From Muriicola sp. Z0-33 (GTDB taxonomy: Bacteria; Bacteroidota; Bacteroidia; Flavobacteriales; Flavobacteriaceae): DNA of 64,000 nt. Shown here one piece after another: positions 19,177 through 29,146 of the stretch (the first letter of the stretch is position 1; each line of letters opens with the position of its first letter). A program made the position numbers and the translations under genes. Location of the stretch: assembly GCF_026126425.1 (NCBI RefSeq), contig NZ_JAFMPW010000002.1:593239-657238 (forward strand), given 5' to 3'. The notes beneath the pieces were generated by a model that saw only the letters and a list, made by a program, of their open reading frames with translations, was not told the DNA's origin and made no database searches.

Positions 19177-19764
19177 ATGGAGCGGAACGAATTATACCCG
19201 GTATTTTTAAAAGTGGCCCAACTTAACACTCTAATTGTAGGAGGTGGAAATGTGGCATTGGAAAAACTTAGCTTTTTACTAAAGTCGAGCCCCAGTGCAC
19301 AGGTAACAATGGTTGCCCCAATGTTCAGGGATGAAACCGCTGCACTTGCAGAGCAATTTAATATCCAAATGCATTTAGACCGTTATGACGCTAAGTACCT
19401 TAGTGATAAACATCTGGTAGTGGCCACTACGGATAATGTGGCAGTGAACCAGTTGGTATACGATGATTGCAGAAAGAGAAATATTTTGGTAAATGTAGCT
19501 GACAACCCACCCTTCTGTGATTTTTATATGGGAGGAATTGTCACCAAGGGTAATGTAAAAGTGGCCATATCCACTAATGGCAAATCGCCCACCACGGCAA
19601 AACGGCTGCGGCAATTTTTTGAAGATGTGATCCCGGAGAATATAGACGATTTAGTTAAAAATCTGAACGAATACAGAAAAACGATCAAAGGAGATTTTGA
19701 GGAAAAGGTGGAGACGCTGAACGAATTTACCAAGGGTTTGGTCAGTAAAAAGGAAAAGAAATGA
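19177..19764 (+). CDS. Precorrin-2 dehydrogenase / sirohydrochlorin ferrochelatase (CysG N-domain, Met8-like)
   Basis: A 195-residue siroheme synthase that lacks the methyltransferase domain of CysG. The NAD-binding motif is LIVGGGNVALEKL (about residues 19-31). The central acidic motif is VVATTDNVAVN, with the Asp expected for dehydrogenation and chelation. The DNPPFCDFYMGGIV element and ISTNGKSPTTAKRLRQ follow. It would oxidise precorrin-2 and insert iron to give siroheme for nitrite or sulfite reductase. The DUF7009 gene overlaps its end by 4 bases, so the two are translationally coupled. Confidence 0.92.
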   Translation: MERNELYPVFLKVAQLNTLIVGGGNVALEKLSFLLKSSPSAQVTMVAPMFRDETAALAEQFNIQMHLDRYDAKYLSDKHLVVATTDNVAVNQLVYDDCRKRNILVNVADNPPFCDFYMGGIVTKGNVKVAISTNGKSPTTAKRLRQFFEDVIPENIDDLVKNLNEYRKTIKGDFEEKVETLNEFTKGLVSKKEKK

Positions 19765-20126
19765 AAATACGTATAAAAGGCAATGCTGTACGCTTAAGGC
19801 TGACAAAAACAGAGGTGGCTACACTGTGTAAGACGGGCCGAATTGAAGAAAAGACCCAATTCCCTAACGGGCTGTTTACCTATGCCTTACTGGTGGCTGA
19901 GGCTAACGATCCCCTGGCAGCGCGTATTATTCAGAACACCATGGAAATAATCCTCTCTAAGGAGCTGATCAAAGATTGGGAAACTAATGACAAGGTGGGC
20001 TTTGAACATAGCATAACGCTTGATAATAATGAAAAGCTATCGCTATTGGTGGAGAAAGATTTTGTCTGTATGGATGAGACTGTAGAGGACCAGACAGACA
20101 ATTATCCGAATCCGAAAATGCAATAA
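19761..20126 (+). CDS. DUF7009-like small protein coupled to siroheme synthase
   Basis: A 121-residue soluble protein starting MKIRIKGNAVRLRLTKTEV. Its start overlaps the siroheme synthase stop by 4 bases (ATGA), which implies co-translation. The N-terminal half is a beta-rich stretch containing LRLT and KTQFPNGLFTYALLV. The C-terminus is acidic. I recognise it as the DUF7009 type found beside siroheme and nitrogen-assimilation genes in flavobacteria. The family has no established activity. A role in siroheme or nitrite metabolism is inferred only from context. Confidence 0.72.
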   Translation: MKIRIKGNAVRLRLTKTEVATLCKTGRIEEKTQFPNGLFTYALLVAEANDPLAARIIQNTMEIILSKELIKDWETNDKVGFEHSITLDNNEKLSLLVEKDFVCMDETVEDQTDNYPNPKMQ

Positions 20127-20334
20127 GGCCGCTGATATCTTGGTGACTTTCTATAAATTTTTTAGCCCCATGTTAAACCCTATTCCTAAAATCAAAACTT
20201 ATCAGATAGTTGTATCATAATTTGATCCGTAAATTAGTATATTTTGTTTAATTTATTTTGTTTAACATATTTATAGATATATTAAACATTATTAAAGAAA
20301 TACTTTTTATATTTTTACAGCCAAAACTTTAAAA

Positions 20335-20745
20335 ATGAAACCACTTTACCATATACTAATATTTATATTTTTTTTAGGAGGGTTGTCCAATTCAATTTAT
20401 TCCCAAACCAGTCAAGACAATAAGAAACCCGTTGATATTTTTAAAAGTACTGAAAGGGATAGTTTGCAGATATGGTTTTATAACAGGGCTACCGTAATGG
20501 GTCTAAAAGGAGAAGAAAGGGATGAGTTTTATAATATTATATTGTACCATACTTTTAAAATGACCAGCCTTGAAAAGAAAGATAAAGGGTATACACCCAT
20601 TCAAGTTCGCTCTAAATTTGAAGAACTTTTACAAAAGCAGCATTCTGAAATCAAAGCTATTTTAGATGAAAAACAGTATTCTTATTACTTAGACACCTAT
20701 AATAAACTTTTAAAGGGCGTTTATGAAAGAAAAGCTTGGAAATAA
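20335..20745 (+). CDS. Small secreted helical protein, Spy/CpxP-like (paralogous family)
   Basis: A 136-residue protein with a signal peptide (residues 1-24, ending IYSQ). The mature part is helical, with DSLQIWFYNRATVMGL, YHTFKMTSLE and ILDEKQYSYYLDTYNKLLKGV. Two relatives lie in this window: an intact one at 57935-58354 (shared YH-x-x-KM-x-x-L, SK, and D-x-x-Q pattern) and a broken one at 62720-63121 (shared IWFYNRAT-MGL). The relative at 57935 has an LTxxQ element like Spy/CpxP periplasmic chaperones, so this may be a periplasmic stress protein. It is 10 bases upstream of the TolC fusion gene and probably starts that operon. Confidence 0.75.
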   Translation: MKPLYHILIFIFFLGGLSNSIYSQTSQDNKKPVDIFKSTERDSLQIWFYNRATVMGLKGEERDEFYNIILYHTFKMTSLEKKDKGYTPIQVRSKFEELLQKQHSEIKAILDEKQYSYYLDTYNKLLKGVYERKAWK

Positions 20746-20754
20746 TTTAAAAAT

Positions 20755-23097
20755 ATGAGAAAACAATTAATAATACTCCTATTTCTTTTAGGAACAGTAA
20801 TTTCATTTGCACAAAGTTCGAGAACTATCACCATTGGTATACTGGCTGACGAAACCTCGGAACAGAATGCCCCTTTATTGGAAAAACTTCAAAATGAGAT
20901 TCGAGCCGTTGTAGGTCAGGATGCTAGTCTGGTTTTTCAAAATCCTTTAGCAAACGACTTTGATTTAGCTAAAGCCAAAGCTAATTATCTCGCATTGGAA
21001 TCAAGTGATGTTGATATCATTTTAGCTTTTGGCGTCATCAATAATATAGCGTTATATCAACAAAAAACCTATACCAAACCCGTAATAGTGTTTGGGTCAG
21101 TCAATAGCGATTTTATCAAATTGCCGGAAGGTCAAAAAACCTCAGAAATAGATAATATCACTTATATCATTGCACCCTTATCTTATCAAAAGGATCTGGA
21201 TGCTTTCAATTCAATTTACGAATATCAAAAAGTAGGAATATTAGTGGATGACTATCTTCCTGAAGCTTTACCCATTAAGGATCTCTTTGATACGTATTTT
21301 GCAGATAAGGAATCAACATATGAACTAATGACCCTGCCTGAAAATGGAGACGTTTCCAACCTCTTGGGCGATGTTGACGCAGTCTATTTAGCAGGAGGTT
21401 TCACTTTGTCAGATACTGCCCTTAAAACTTTGATTTCGACAATCAATGATAATCAATTGCCTTCCTTTTCAGCCAATAGGAAACAGGACGTGGAGAAGGG
21501 TATACTTGCCACCAACCAACCGGAATCAAATATCGACCAGTTTTTTAGGCGTATCGCTTTAAATGTGGAGTCGATTATCAATGGCACCAATCCGTCTGAG
21601 CTTCCAATGTTCTTAGAGTATAAAAACAGACTATCCCTAAATTTCAATACTGCTAAAGAAATCAAATTCCCATTACGTTATAGTATGTTAGGCACTGTTG
21701 ATATTGTGGGAGGTGAAAGTAGTTTCATTCCTGAAAATGCCTATTCTCTATTGGATATTATGAACGGGGTGATAGGTCGAAATTTAGGACTTGAAGTGGA
21801 GCGCAAAAGTGTTGATTTGAGCTCGCAAGATGTAAAAACCGCTAAAAGCAACTTTCTGCCAGATGTATCAGCATCGGCCACAGGAAGTTATTTAGACCCT
21901 AGAGTCGCTGAAATATCAGGCGGCACGAATCCTGAATTCTCAACTTCCGGAAGCTTAGGCTTACAGCAACTCATTTATTCCGAGGGTGCGGCAGCGGGCA
22001 TTACTATTCAAGAAAATTTACAGAAAGCACAACAAGAGACCTATAATGCTGCCGAATTAGATGAAGTTCTTAATGGGTCGGTAGCTTACTTTAATGCGTT
22101 GATTTTAAAAACCAATGCTCAAATTCAAGCACAAAACCTGGAGGTTACCAAGAAGAACCTTGAAATCTCAGAACAAAATTTTCAGGCAGGTGCCTCCGGA
22201 AAATCTGATGTACTCCGTTTTCGCAGTCAAATGGCCCAGAACATGCAAACCTTGATTGAGGCTGGCAATCAATTAAACCAGGCGTATTACACCATCAACC
22301 AATTGATGAATAATGCTATTGGCATGGAGATTGATATTGAGGATGCCATAATCTCTGAAGGTATATTCTCCAATTATAATTATCAAGATTTTTATGATAT
22401 TTTGGATAATCCAAAATTGAGACCCAACCTCGTGGATTTTCTGATAGAAGAAGCAAAGATCAATGCTCCGGAATTGAAAAATATTGGTTACAATTTAGAG
22501 GCGACCCGGCGTACTTATAGATTAAATACTGCTGGAAGATTCGTGCCTACAATAGCCCTTCAGGGACAATATAATTTAGCATTATCTCAATCAGGAGCTG
22601 GCTCCGTTCCTACACCTGGAATCCCTGTTGCTCCTGATGGCACATATAATTTGGGATTGAACGTATCCCTTCCACTCTTTAATCAAAACCTACGAAATAT
22701 CAATAAGCAAACAGCTAAGATTCAAGAAGACCAGTTAAACATTCAAAAGAGCAGTATTGATTTGAATATCGAAACGAATATAAATGCACTCGTATTGGAT
22801 TTGACCAATGAAATCGCCAATATTCAAATTTCAAAAATTGCCGAAGAGGCCGCCAAAGAGAGTTTAGATTTGACTCAGATTGCATATAGTGAGGGTGCGG
22901 TTCCATTAATCCAACTCATTGATGCACAAACCAATTATTTTCAATCACAGTTAGCGAGTGCTACCGCTAATTATAATTACCTTTTGGCTTCGATGCAATT
23001 GGAGCGCGCCATTGGTTATTTCTTCCTATTGAATTCCGAAGATAATAATCAAGCATTTATACAAAGAGCAAATGAATTCATTTTGAATAGAAACTAA
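20755..23097 (+). CDS. TolC-family outer-membrane factor fused to an N-terminal binding-protein-like domain
   Basis: A 780-residue protein with a signal peptide (ends SFAQ, about residue 20). Residues 22 to about 310 resemble the ABC_sub_bind-type periplasmic binding fold: TITIGILADETSEQN, VDIILAFGVINN, KPVIVFGSV, YQKVGILVDDY, VDAVYLAGGFTLSD and SFSANRKQDVEKG. Residues from about 330 to 780 form the TolC/OEP part, with two repeated helical hairpins and barrel strands (VGRNLGLE-like, ILKTNAQIQAQNLEVTKKN, FNQNLRN). A standard TolC is about 450 residues, so the N-terminal domain is an addition. It is co-directional with the HlyD adaptor and RND pump and should be their outer-membrane exit duct. 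Confidence 0.85.
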   Translation: MRKQLIILLFLLGTVISFAQSSRTITIGILADETSEQNAPLLEKLQNEIRAVVGQDASLVFQNPLANDFDLAKAKANYLALESSDVDIILAFGVINNIALYQQKTYTKPVIVFGSVNSDFIKLPEGQKTSEIDNITYIIAPLSYQKDLDAFNSIYEYQKVGILVDDYLPEALPIKDLFDTYFADKESTYELMTLPENGDVSNLLGDVDAVYLAGGFTLSDTALKTLISTINDNQLPSFSANRKQDVEKGILATNQPESNIDQFFRRIALNVESIINGTNPSELPMFLEYKNRLSLNFNTAKEIKFPLRYSMLGTVDIVGGESSFIPENAYSLLDIMNGVIGRNLGLEVERKSVDLSSQDVKTAKSNFLPDVSASATGSYLDPRVAEISGGTNPEFSTSGSLGLQQLIYSEGAAAGITIQENLQKAQQETYNAAELDEVLNGSVAYFNALILKTNAQIQAQNLEVTKKNLEISEQNFQAGASGKSDVLRFRSQMAQNMQTLIEAGNQLNQAYYTINQLMNNAIGMEIDIEDAIISEGIFSNYNYQDFYDILDNPKLRPNLVDFLIEEAKINAPELKNIGYNLEATRRTYRLNTAGRFVPTIALQGQYNLALSQSGAGSVPTPGIPVAPDGTYNLGLNVSLPLFNQNLRNINKQTAKIQEDQLNIQKSSIDLNIETNINALVLDLTNEIANIQISKIAEEAAKESLDLTQIAYSEGAVPLIQLIDAQTNYFQSQLASATANYNYLLASMQLERAIGYFFLLNSEDNNQAFIQRANEFILNRN

Positions 23098-23113
23098 AAA
23101 ATCAACCTTAATT

Positions 23114-24202
23114 ATGAAATATTTCTGTCATATAGTCTTAACCGCCTTAACAGTTCTAGTATTTGGTTCATGTAAAGAAGAAAGTGAAAAGAAGGAAGAA
23201 GTTCTTAGGCCTGTTAACTATCAGGTGGTGGGCACCTCGGATGCCCAGAAAATACGCTCCTTCAGTGGCATAGCCAAAGCCGGCGACGAAATTGAACTGA
23301 GTTTTAGAAGTAATGGAATTATTACCGAACTTAAAGTGACTGTTGGGCAAAATGTTAAGAAAGGTGACCTCATTGCCAAACTAGATAATGTACAAGCTAA
23401 TTTGGCCTATGAACAATCGGTTTCCGCTTTAAATAGCGCCAATTCGGCCATGAAAACTGCTAAGTCGGCCCTGGACCGGGTTAAATCGCTTTATGAAAGT
23501 GGTAGTCAATCGCTCAGTGATTATGAAGCTGCCAAGAACAGTTATCAAAGTGCTTTGGATCAGTACGAATCTGCAAGGCGTAATAAAAGCATTCAACAAT
23601 CACAAATTAATTATGGCTATATCTATGCTCCAAAAGATGGAACCATCGCTAGCAGACCAGGGACGCTCAATGCGAATGTAAGTGCCGGACAGGTAATCGC
23701 TGTGCTCAATGCCGGAGAGCAGATCAATATTATGGTAGGGCTACCCGAGAATGTTATTAACAAAGTACAAACAGGAATGGAAGTGGATATTTCGCTTTCT
23801 TCTTTGGAAGATGCGTTTAAAGGAAGTGTTTTGGAAGTTTCCCCTGTGGTAGACCCCAACTCATCTACCTATCCGATAAAGATAGACATCGTTACCCCAA
23901 CCACTGCCGTTAAACCTGGGATGGCCGCCAATGTAACCTTTAATTTTGGGAGCGGTGAGGAAGCCAATGATGATACTTTGGTGGTTCCCGTAAAAGCAGT
24001 CGGAGAAGATAGTAATGGAAACTATGTGTTTGTTATTAAGACTGATGACAACAAGGTTGGAGTGGTCAAAAAGCAAACGATAGAAGTGGGAGAATTAACC
24101 AGCGATGGGTTTAAAATCCGTAGTGGACTTGAAGGAGGAGAAAAGATAGCTACCGCGGGTTTACAAACTTTATTGGACGGACAAAAAGTAAAATTGCAAT
24201 AG
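23114..24202 (+). CDS. RND efflux periplasmic adaptor lipoprotein (HlyD/MFP family)
   Basis: A 362-residue membrane fusion protein. The signal peptide ends in a lipobox (VFGSC, Cys20). The lipoyl/barrel-sandwich half-motif is VTVGQNVKKGDLIAKLDN (about residues 75-92). A coiled-coil hairpin follows (about 95-155). The second half-motif is IYAPKDGTIASRPG, and beta-barrel and membrane-proximal domains end the protein. It should bridge the RND pump and the TolC-type protein. It lies 16 bases after the TolC fusion and 21 bases before the pump gene, so this is one operon. Confidence 0.92.
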   Translation: MKYFCHIVLTALTVLVFGSCKEESEKKEEVLRPVNYQVVGTSDAQKIRSFSGIAKAGDEIELSFRSNGIITELKVTVGQNVKKGDLIAKLDNVQANLAYEQSVSALNSANSAMKTAKSALDRVKSLYESGSQSLSDYEAAKNSYQSALDQYESARRNKSIQQSQINYGYIYAPKDGTIASRPGTLNANVSAGQVIAVLNAGEQINIMVGLPENVINKVQTGMEVDISLSSLEDAFKGSVLEVSPVVDPNSSTYPIKIDIVTPTTAVKPGMAANVTFNFGSGEEANDDTLVVPVKAVGEDSNGNYVFVIKTDDNKVGVVKKQTIEVGELTSDGFKIRSGLEGGEKIATAGLQTLLDGQKVKLQ

Positions 24203-24223
24203 CCAATTTAAACCATACAAATT

Positions 24224-27200
24224 ATGAATCTTACCAAATTTTCCATCAATAACAACAGGGTTGTTTTAAGTATTCTAGGGGTTGTTTTGCTTATGGGGTT
24301 GGTCGGCTATCAAAGCCTTTCAAGGGACAGTATGCCACCATATACCATCCGGGTCGCTTCAGTAGTTTCTTCTTTTCCGGGGGCTAGCCCTGAACGCGTG
24401 GAGGAACTGGTCACAGATAAAATCGAGAAGGTAGCCCAAGAGCTTCCAGAATTAAAAAAAGTAACAAGTACGTCTAGAACCGGCCTTTCAGTAGTTCAAG
24501 TAGAACTGGTCATGCAGGTCGAACCGCAAGACCTGCAACCCGTTTGGGATAGGCTTCGAAGAAAGTTAAATAACATTCAGGGCCTTCCCAGTGGGGTTCA
24601 ACCACAATTGAAAGATGATGGTATCGGAGAAGTTTTTGGAATCGCGGTAGGTCTCACTAGCGATGGGTACTCATTTTCTGATATGAAAGATTATGCCGAT
24701 GATATGCGGGATGACTTGATCAAATTACCAGATGCGGCAAAAGTTGAAATTAATGGGGACCAAGAAGAAAGGGTATTTGTTGAGTTTGATAATGCAAAAC
24801 TAAAGAGTTACGGTCTTACCTCTAATCGTCTACAGGGATTGATTAGTAATACAAATATTTTGAGTTCTGGAGGGCAAATCAATGTCGAGGATGAACGTAT
24901 TATTTTGGAACCCACAGGAAACTTTGATGAAGTTTCTGACATCGAAGAAATGCTAATCCCCGTTGGGGAGGGAGGGCAAGTTGTTCCCTTAAAGGATATC
25001 ACAAATGTTCGAAAAGGATATATTAATCCACCAACTCAAATTGTACGAATCAACGGCAAAGATGCTCTATCACTTCATGTTTCCCTTAAAAAAGGAGCGA
25101 ACATCATTAAATTAGGTGAAGAACTAGATGTTGTGCTGAACGAATGGAAGGAAAAACTTCCCGTGGGTCTAGAGGTGAATAGATTAGCTTCCATCGATAC
25201 TTATATTGATGTAAAAATCAGTGATTTTATTGGCAATCTATTGCAGTCCATAGGTATTGTTTTGGCAGTGATGTTATTTTTTCTAGGGCTTAGAACTGGT
25301 CTGGTTATAGCAAGCTTGATTCCGATTGTGACGATTACCACCTTATTTGTAATGGGCTTAATTGATGTTGGGCTAAATCAAATCACTTTGGCAGCATTAA
25401 TTATGGCTTTGGGAATGATGGTAGATAACGGAATTGTGGTGGCAGAATCGGTCATAGTAAAAATGGAAAATGGCGCGGATGTCAAAAAAGCGGCCATAGA
25501 TTCCTGTTCAGAACTCTTTACACCACTACTGATTTCTACCTTGACAACTTCTGCGGCATTTCTGTCCTTTTATATGGCCGAATCTGTAATGGGTGATATT
25601 ATGGGACCAATTTTTGTGGTCATTACCATAGCCTTATTGTCCTCATGGATTATTTCGTTAAGTATTATCACCTTGTTCTGTGTTTTCTTTTTAAAGGTAA
25701 AGAAGCAAGAAGAAGGAAAAGTAAGTTTCTTAGATAAGTTAATCAATGGATTAAAGAGTAAATACAAAAATTTGATTTTGATTGCATTGAATTGGAAACG
25801 AAGCGTCCTTCTTGGAATTGTAGGAATGTTCGTTTTGTCCATTTTAGGCTTTGGCTTGTTAGCATTTGTATTTTTTCCAGATAGTGACCGTAATATGATT
25901 ACTGCGGACATCAACCTACCGGAAGGCACAAAAATTGAACGTACCCAAGAAATGGTTGCTGCGATAGAAGCTTTTATGAAAAGTGAGCTGCAAGTTTCCG
26001 AAAATAAATCTGAAGGTATTTTGGATTGGTCCGCTTATATCGGTGAAGGTCCTTCCGCCTATGATTTAGGATACAACCCCGATGAAGCGAATTCCAATTA
26101 CGCACATATTCTTATAAACACCTCAAATTTTTTGGTCAATAATGAAATGGTCAAAAAGTTGGATTCTTTCAGTTTTTCATCTTTCCCCAATGCAGATATC
26201 AAAGTAGGTCTTTTGGGTTCTGGTGGTGGTGGTACACCAATAGAAATAAAGGTTTCGGGGGACGATCCAGATAAATTGGCCGAAATTTCACAATCGATAA
26301 AAACTAGATTATTCGGAATTTCAGGCACCAAGAATATCAAAGATGATTGGGGGCCAAAAGGAAAGAAATTTATTATTGATATCGACCAAAACAAAGCACA
26401 ATTGGCCGGTGTTACTAATCAAGATATTGCAACTTCTTTGCAAACAGTTCTAGATGGCTTTAGAACGGGTGAATATCGTGAGAACGATAAGTCAATTCCA
26501 ATTGTGATGCTAAGCGATCAGAATCAGCAACAATCTTTAGCCTCTTTGGAAACTTTAAATATCTATGCACAGAATTCGGGTAAAAGTGTGCCATTATTGC
26601 AAGTTGCTTCTATTATTCCTCAATGGCAGTATACGCGAATTAAGAGATTAAATCTAACTAGAACAATAAATGTTTCAAGTGAATTATCGGAAGATGGAAA
26701 TGCGTCTGCGATTACGGCAGAAATAACCCCATGGTTAGAAGAACAAGCCGCTTCTTGGGGTCAGGGTTATAGTTATAACTTAGGAGGTGATGCTGAAAGT
26801 ACGGCTGAAAATATGGGTGCGGTAGCTAGTTATCTGCCATTATCGGCCTTTATTATTGTGATGCTATTAATTATTCAATTTAACTCTTTTCGAAAGATGG
26901 TCATGGTTGTTTGTACGATTCCTTTAGGAGTTATTGGTATGGTATTGGGACTTCTTATTTTTAATGTTCCCTTCGGATTTATGGCGTTTTTAGGTGTGAT
27001 TTCTTTGGCGGGTATTGTCATCAATAATGCAATTGTACTGGTAGATAAAATAGAAATTGAACAGAACGAGGTAAAACGCAAACCTCAGGATGCTATCATA
27101 TCCGCTTGTCTACAACGGTTTCGACCGATATTGTTGGCAACCTTTACCACTGTATTGGGCTTAATACCGCTTTATTTAGGTGGCGGGGAAATGTGGGAGC

Positions 27201-27334
27201 CTATGGCCGTAACTATCATGGTCGGTCTGCTATTCGGTACCGTGATTACCTTACTATTTATTCCTGCTTTTTATAGTGTTTTGTATAAGGTAGACTACAA
27301 AGGGTATCAATTTAACGAAGCATTATTGGATTAG
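24224..27334 (+). CDS. RND multidrug/solute efflux pump (AcrB/HAE1 superfamily)
   Basis: A 1036-residue inner-membrane proton antiporter with the usual 12-helix plan. N-terminal helix 1 (VVLSILGVVLLMGLVGY) is followed by a large periplasmic loop with SSFPGASPERVEELV. The helix 4 motif is LGMMVDNGIVVAESV; the first proton-relay Asp is kept but the second is Asn, a variant seen in many RND pumps outside the AcrB core. Helix 10-11 elements (SLAGIVINNAIVLVDKI) and LLATFTTVLGLIPL are present. Cargo is unknown. Its partners are the adjacent HlyD lipoprotein and the TolC fusion. Confidence 0.93.
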   Translation: MNLTKFSINNNRVVLSILGVVLLMGLVGYQSLSRDSMPPYTIRVASVVSSFPGASPERVEELVTDKIEKVAQELPELKKVTSTSRTGLSVVQVELVMQVEPQDLQPVWDRLRRKLNNIQGLPSGVQPQLKDDGIGEVFGIAVGLTSDGYSFSDMKDYADDMRDDLIKLPDAAKVEINGDQEERVFVEFDNAKLKSYGLTSNRLQGLISNTNILSSGGQINVEDERIILEPTGNFDEVSDIEEMLIPVGEGGQVVPLKDITNVRKGYINPPTQIVRINGKDALSLHVSLKKGANIIKLGEELDVVLNEWKEKLPVGLEVNRLASIDTYIDVKISDFIGNLLQSIGIVLAVMLFFLGLRTGLVIASLIPIVTITTLFVMGLIDVGLNQITLAALIMALGMMVDNGIVVAESVIVKMENGADVKKAAIDSCSELFTPLLISTLTTSAAFLSFYMAESVMGDIMGPIFVVITIALLSSWIISLSIITLFCVFFLKVKKQEEGKVSFLDKLINGLKSKYKNLILIALNWKRSVLLGIVGMFVLSILGFGLLAFVFFPDSDRNMITADINLPEGTKIERTQEMVAAIEAFMKSELQVSENKSEGILDWSAYIGEGPSAYDLGYNPDEANSNYAHILINTSNFLVNNEMVKKLDSFSFSSFPNADIKVGLLGSGGGGTPIEIKVSGDDPDKLAEISQSIKTRLFGISGTKNIKDDWGPKGKKFIIDIDQNKAQLAGVTNQDIATSLQTVLDGFRTGEYRENDKSIPIVMLSDQNQQQSLASLETLNIYAQNSGKSVPLLQVASIIPQWQYTRIKRLNLTRTINVSSELSEDGNASAITAEITPWLEEQAASWGQGYSYNLGGDAESTAENMGAVASYLPLSAFIIVMLLIIQFNSFRKMVMVVCTIPLGVIGMVLGLLIFNVPFGFMAFLGVISLAGIVINNAIVLVDKIEIEQNEVKRKPQDAIISACLQRFRPILLATFTTVLGLIPLYLGGGEMWEPMAVTIMVGLLFGTVITLLFIPAFYSVLYKVDYKGYQFNEALLD

Positions 27335-27337
27335 GGG

Positions 27338-28015
27338 ATGTTTAAAAAACTTTATTCATATCGTTTTGAGTTTTTCTTTATTACACAGATAGCCGTATTA
27401 TTTGGTTCATTGTTCATTCAGAGAGAAATTTTTGAAGAGAGTATCGGACCTATTTTATTTTTACTAAACCTGATAGCAGGAATTATATTGATTTCTAAGA
27501 GAAAGGATTTTTTCTGGTTCTTCTTAATTTTGTTGGTCTCCAGTAGTATTATTTTCGGTTTGACTCAAGCAAATGGTGAAATGCCACTATTCACAAGCTA
27601 TATGCAATTCGGAATTTATTTCGCTTTTTATTTAGCAGTTACTTTTGAAATTATCAGGCAGGTATGGTATTCCGTTCAGGTAGACAAAAAAGTGATCTTC
27701 GGTGTGATTAGCGGTTTTATATCTCTAGGTCTTATTGGATTTTTCATTTGTATGAGCATTGAACTAGCCAATCCTGAATCGTTTGAAGGAGGGTTATTGG
27801 CCATGCAAGTGGGCCATGCACATACCCTTACAGAGCAACTCATGTATTTTAGCTTCATTACATTGATGACCATCGGCTATGGGGATATAATTCCGGTAAC
27901 ACCCCTTGCTCAAAAAGCAGCAATTTTAATTGGATTAATAGGGCAATTTTATCTGGTTGTTATTACGGCTGTCGTGGTAGGGAAGTTTATCAATCAAAGA
28001 GACTCCGACAAGTAA
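27338..28015 (+). CDS. Two-pore-segment potassium channel-like membrane protein
   Basis: A 225-residue protein with about six hydrophobic segments; the last two flank a pore loop. The selectivity filter is TLMTIGYGDIIPVTP (TIGYGD near residue 184), which is diagnostic for K+-selective channels of the Ion_trans_2 type. The final helix (ILIGLIGQFYLVVITAVVVGKF) is the inner pore helix. There is no RCK/TrkA_N regulatory domain. It starts 3 bases after the RND pump stop, so it belongs to the efflux operon. Linking a K+ path to proton-driven efflux (membrane-potential balance) is inference. Confidence 0.85.
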   Translation: MFKKLYSYRFEFFFITQIAVLFGSLFIQREIFEESIGPILFLLNLIAGIILISKRKDFFWFFLILLVSSSIIFGLTQANGEMPLFTSYMQFGIYFAFYLAVTFEIIRQVWYSVQVDKKVIFGVISGFISLGLIGFFICMSIELANPESFEGGLLAMQVGHAHTLTEQLMYFSFITLMTIGYGDIIPVTPLAQKAAILIGLIGQFYLVVITAVVVGKFINQRDSDK

Positions 28016-28027
28016 CAAAATAGAAAC

Positions 28028-29146
28028 CTAAAAAGCTTCATTAACCCCAAAATAAATACCATTTTGGCCATCTTTCCCATTTCCAATATCCAAACGCAGC
28101 CAGGTACCTTGGTCTTTCAATAACTTAAATCGAACACCAGCACCGTAACCCGGTTTTACCGAATTAAATCGTAAAAGATCTGATGCGTCTCCGGCCAAGC
28201 TTCCTATTAGACCAAAGGCAGCCAATGTCCATCTAGGCCTTAAGCGATAGCGATATTCTGCTTGTACAACATACATGTTTTTATCCAAGAATCGACCATA
28301 AAAATATCCCCTTGCACTGCTGCTGCCGCCAAAAAAGGCCATGCCTTGAAAAGGTACGTCTCCATAATTATTCTCGATATATATTTGGGTTGCAAGTGTA
28401 CTTCTTTCACCTAAGGGTTCATAGTTTCTTAAATCAAGGGTGAACTTATTGAAACCATGGGTAGCTCCTAGAATTTGACTAGAAAAATGTGCGCCAATTT
28501 CAAAAAGTTGTCCGTCAGTGGGTGAATTGATATCATTTCTGGTATCCAAATTAAATTCGGCACCTAATCCACTTATTACGGTTCTATCTGAGCCTAAAAT
28601 TGTTCCTGAATCCAACTGTCTTCCTTCTTCAACCTCGGTTACTTGATGGTTGGCAAAATTATAGGTGAACCCAAAATTCAAGTCAGGAGGTAGTCGCTTC
28701 AAGAAACTTAATTTAAGTTTGTGCGTGGTTTGATCGTACAACTCCTCATTCTCTTCGGTAGTTTCCGGACCAATCCCCCAAAAGGAATTTGGATATATTT
28801 CAAAGAGATAATCCGCATCAATAAAGTAATCCCCTTTACCCAGATAGACTTGTGGAGTTACATTGAACATAATTTGCCCCGCAGTGGTGTAAATTCCGCT
28901 AAATAAAACATTGGAAAGACGTTGGTTATATTGATTGGTATTGTTCAGCAAAAATAGTTGCCCACCACCACCTACACCAAATTGTGTTTCGGGGGTGTAA
29001 AAAGCTATAGGCAGGCCTATAAACTTTATTTTTTTTGTTTTTCCCAGGGTGTCAGTACGGACAAATCCTTCCTCTCTCCCTTGGCTAAGTAGACAAATAG
29101 GGAAAATCATTAAAACAAGAATACATACCAGTAATTTTTTCATCAA
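28028..29146 (-). CDS. Omp85/D15-type surface antigen beta-barrel protein
   Basis: A 372-residue outer-membrane barrel with a signal peptide ending LLSQG. It resembles the bacterial surface antigen (D15) C-terminal barrel of BamA/TamA-like proteins: YTPETQFGVGGGGQLFLLN at the start, FGGSSSARGYFYGRF (the loop-6 RGY-like element) and VKPGYGAGVRFKLLK near the end. It lacks POTRA domains. It overlaps the next barrel gene by 4 bases, so the pair is co-translated. A decayed piece of a second copy lies at 60920-61060. Possible roles are outer-membrane insertion or passage of a small substrate. Confidence 0.85.
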   Translation of the reverse strand: MMKKLLVCILVLMIFPICLLSQGREEGFVRTDTLGKTKKIKFIGLPIAFYTPETQFGVGGGGQLFLLNNTNQYNQRLSNVLFSGIYTTAGQIMFNVTPQVYLGKGDYFIDADYLFEIYPNSFWGIGPETTEENEELYDQTTHKLKLSFLKRLPPDLNFGFTYNFANHQVTEVEEGRQLDSGTILGSDRTVISGLGAEFNLDTRNDINSPTDGQLFEIGAHFSSQILGATHGFNKFTLDLRNYEPLGERSTLATQIYIENNYGDVPFQGMAFFGGSSSARGYFYGRFLDKNMYVVQAEYRYRLRPRWTLAAFGLIGSLAGDASDLLRFNSVKPGYGAGVRFKLLKDQGTWLRLDIGNGKDGQNGIYFGVNEAF

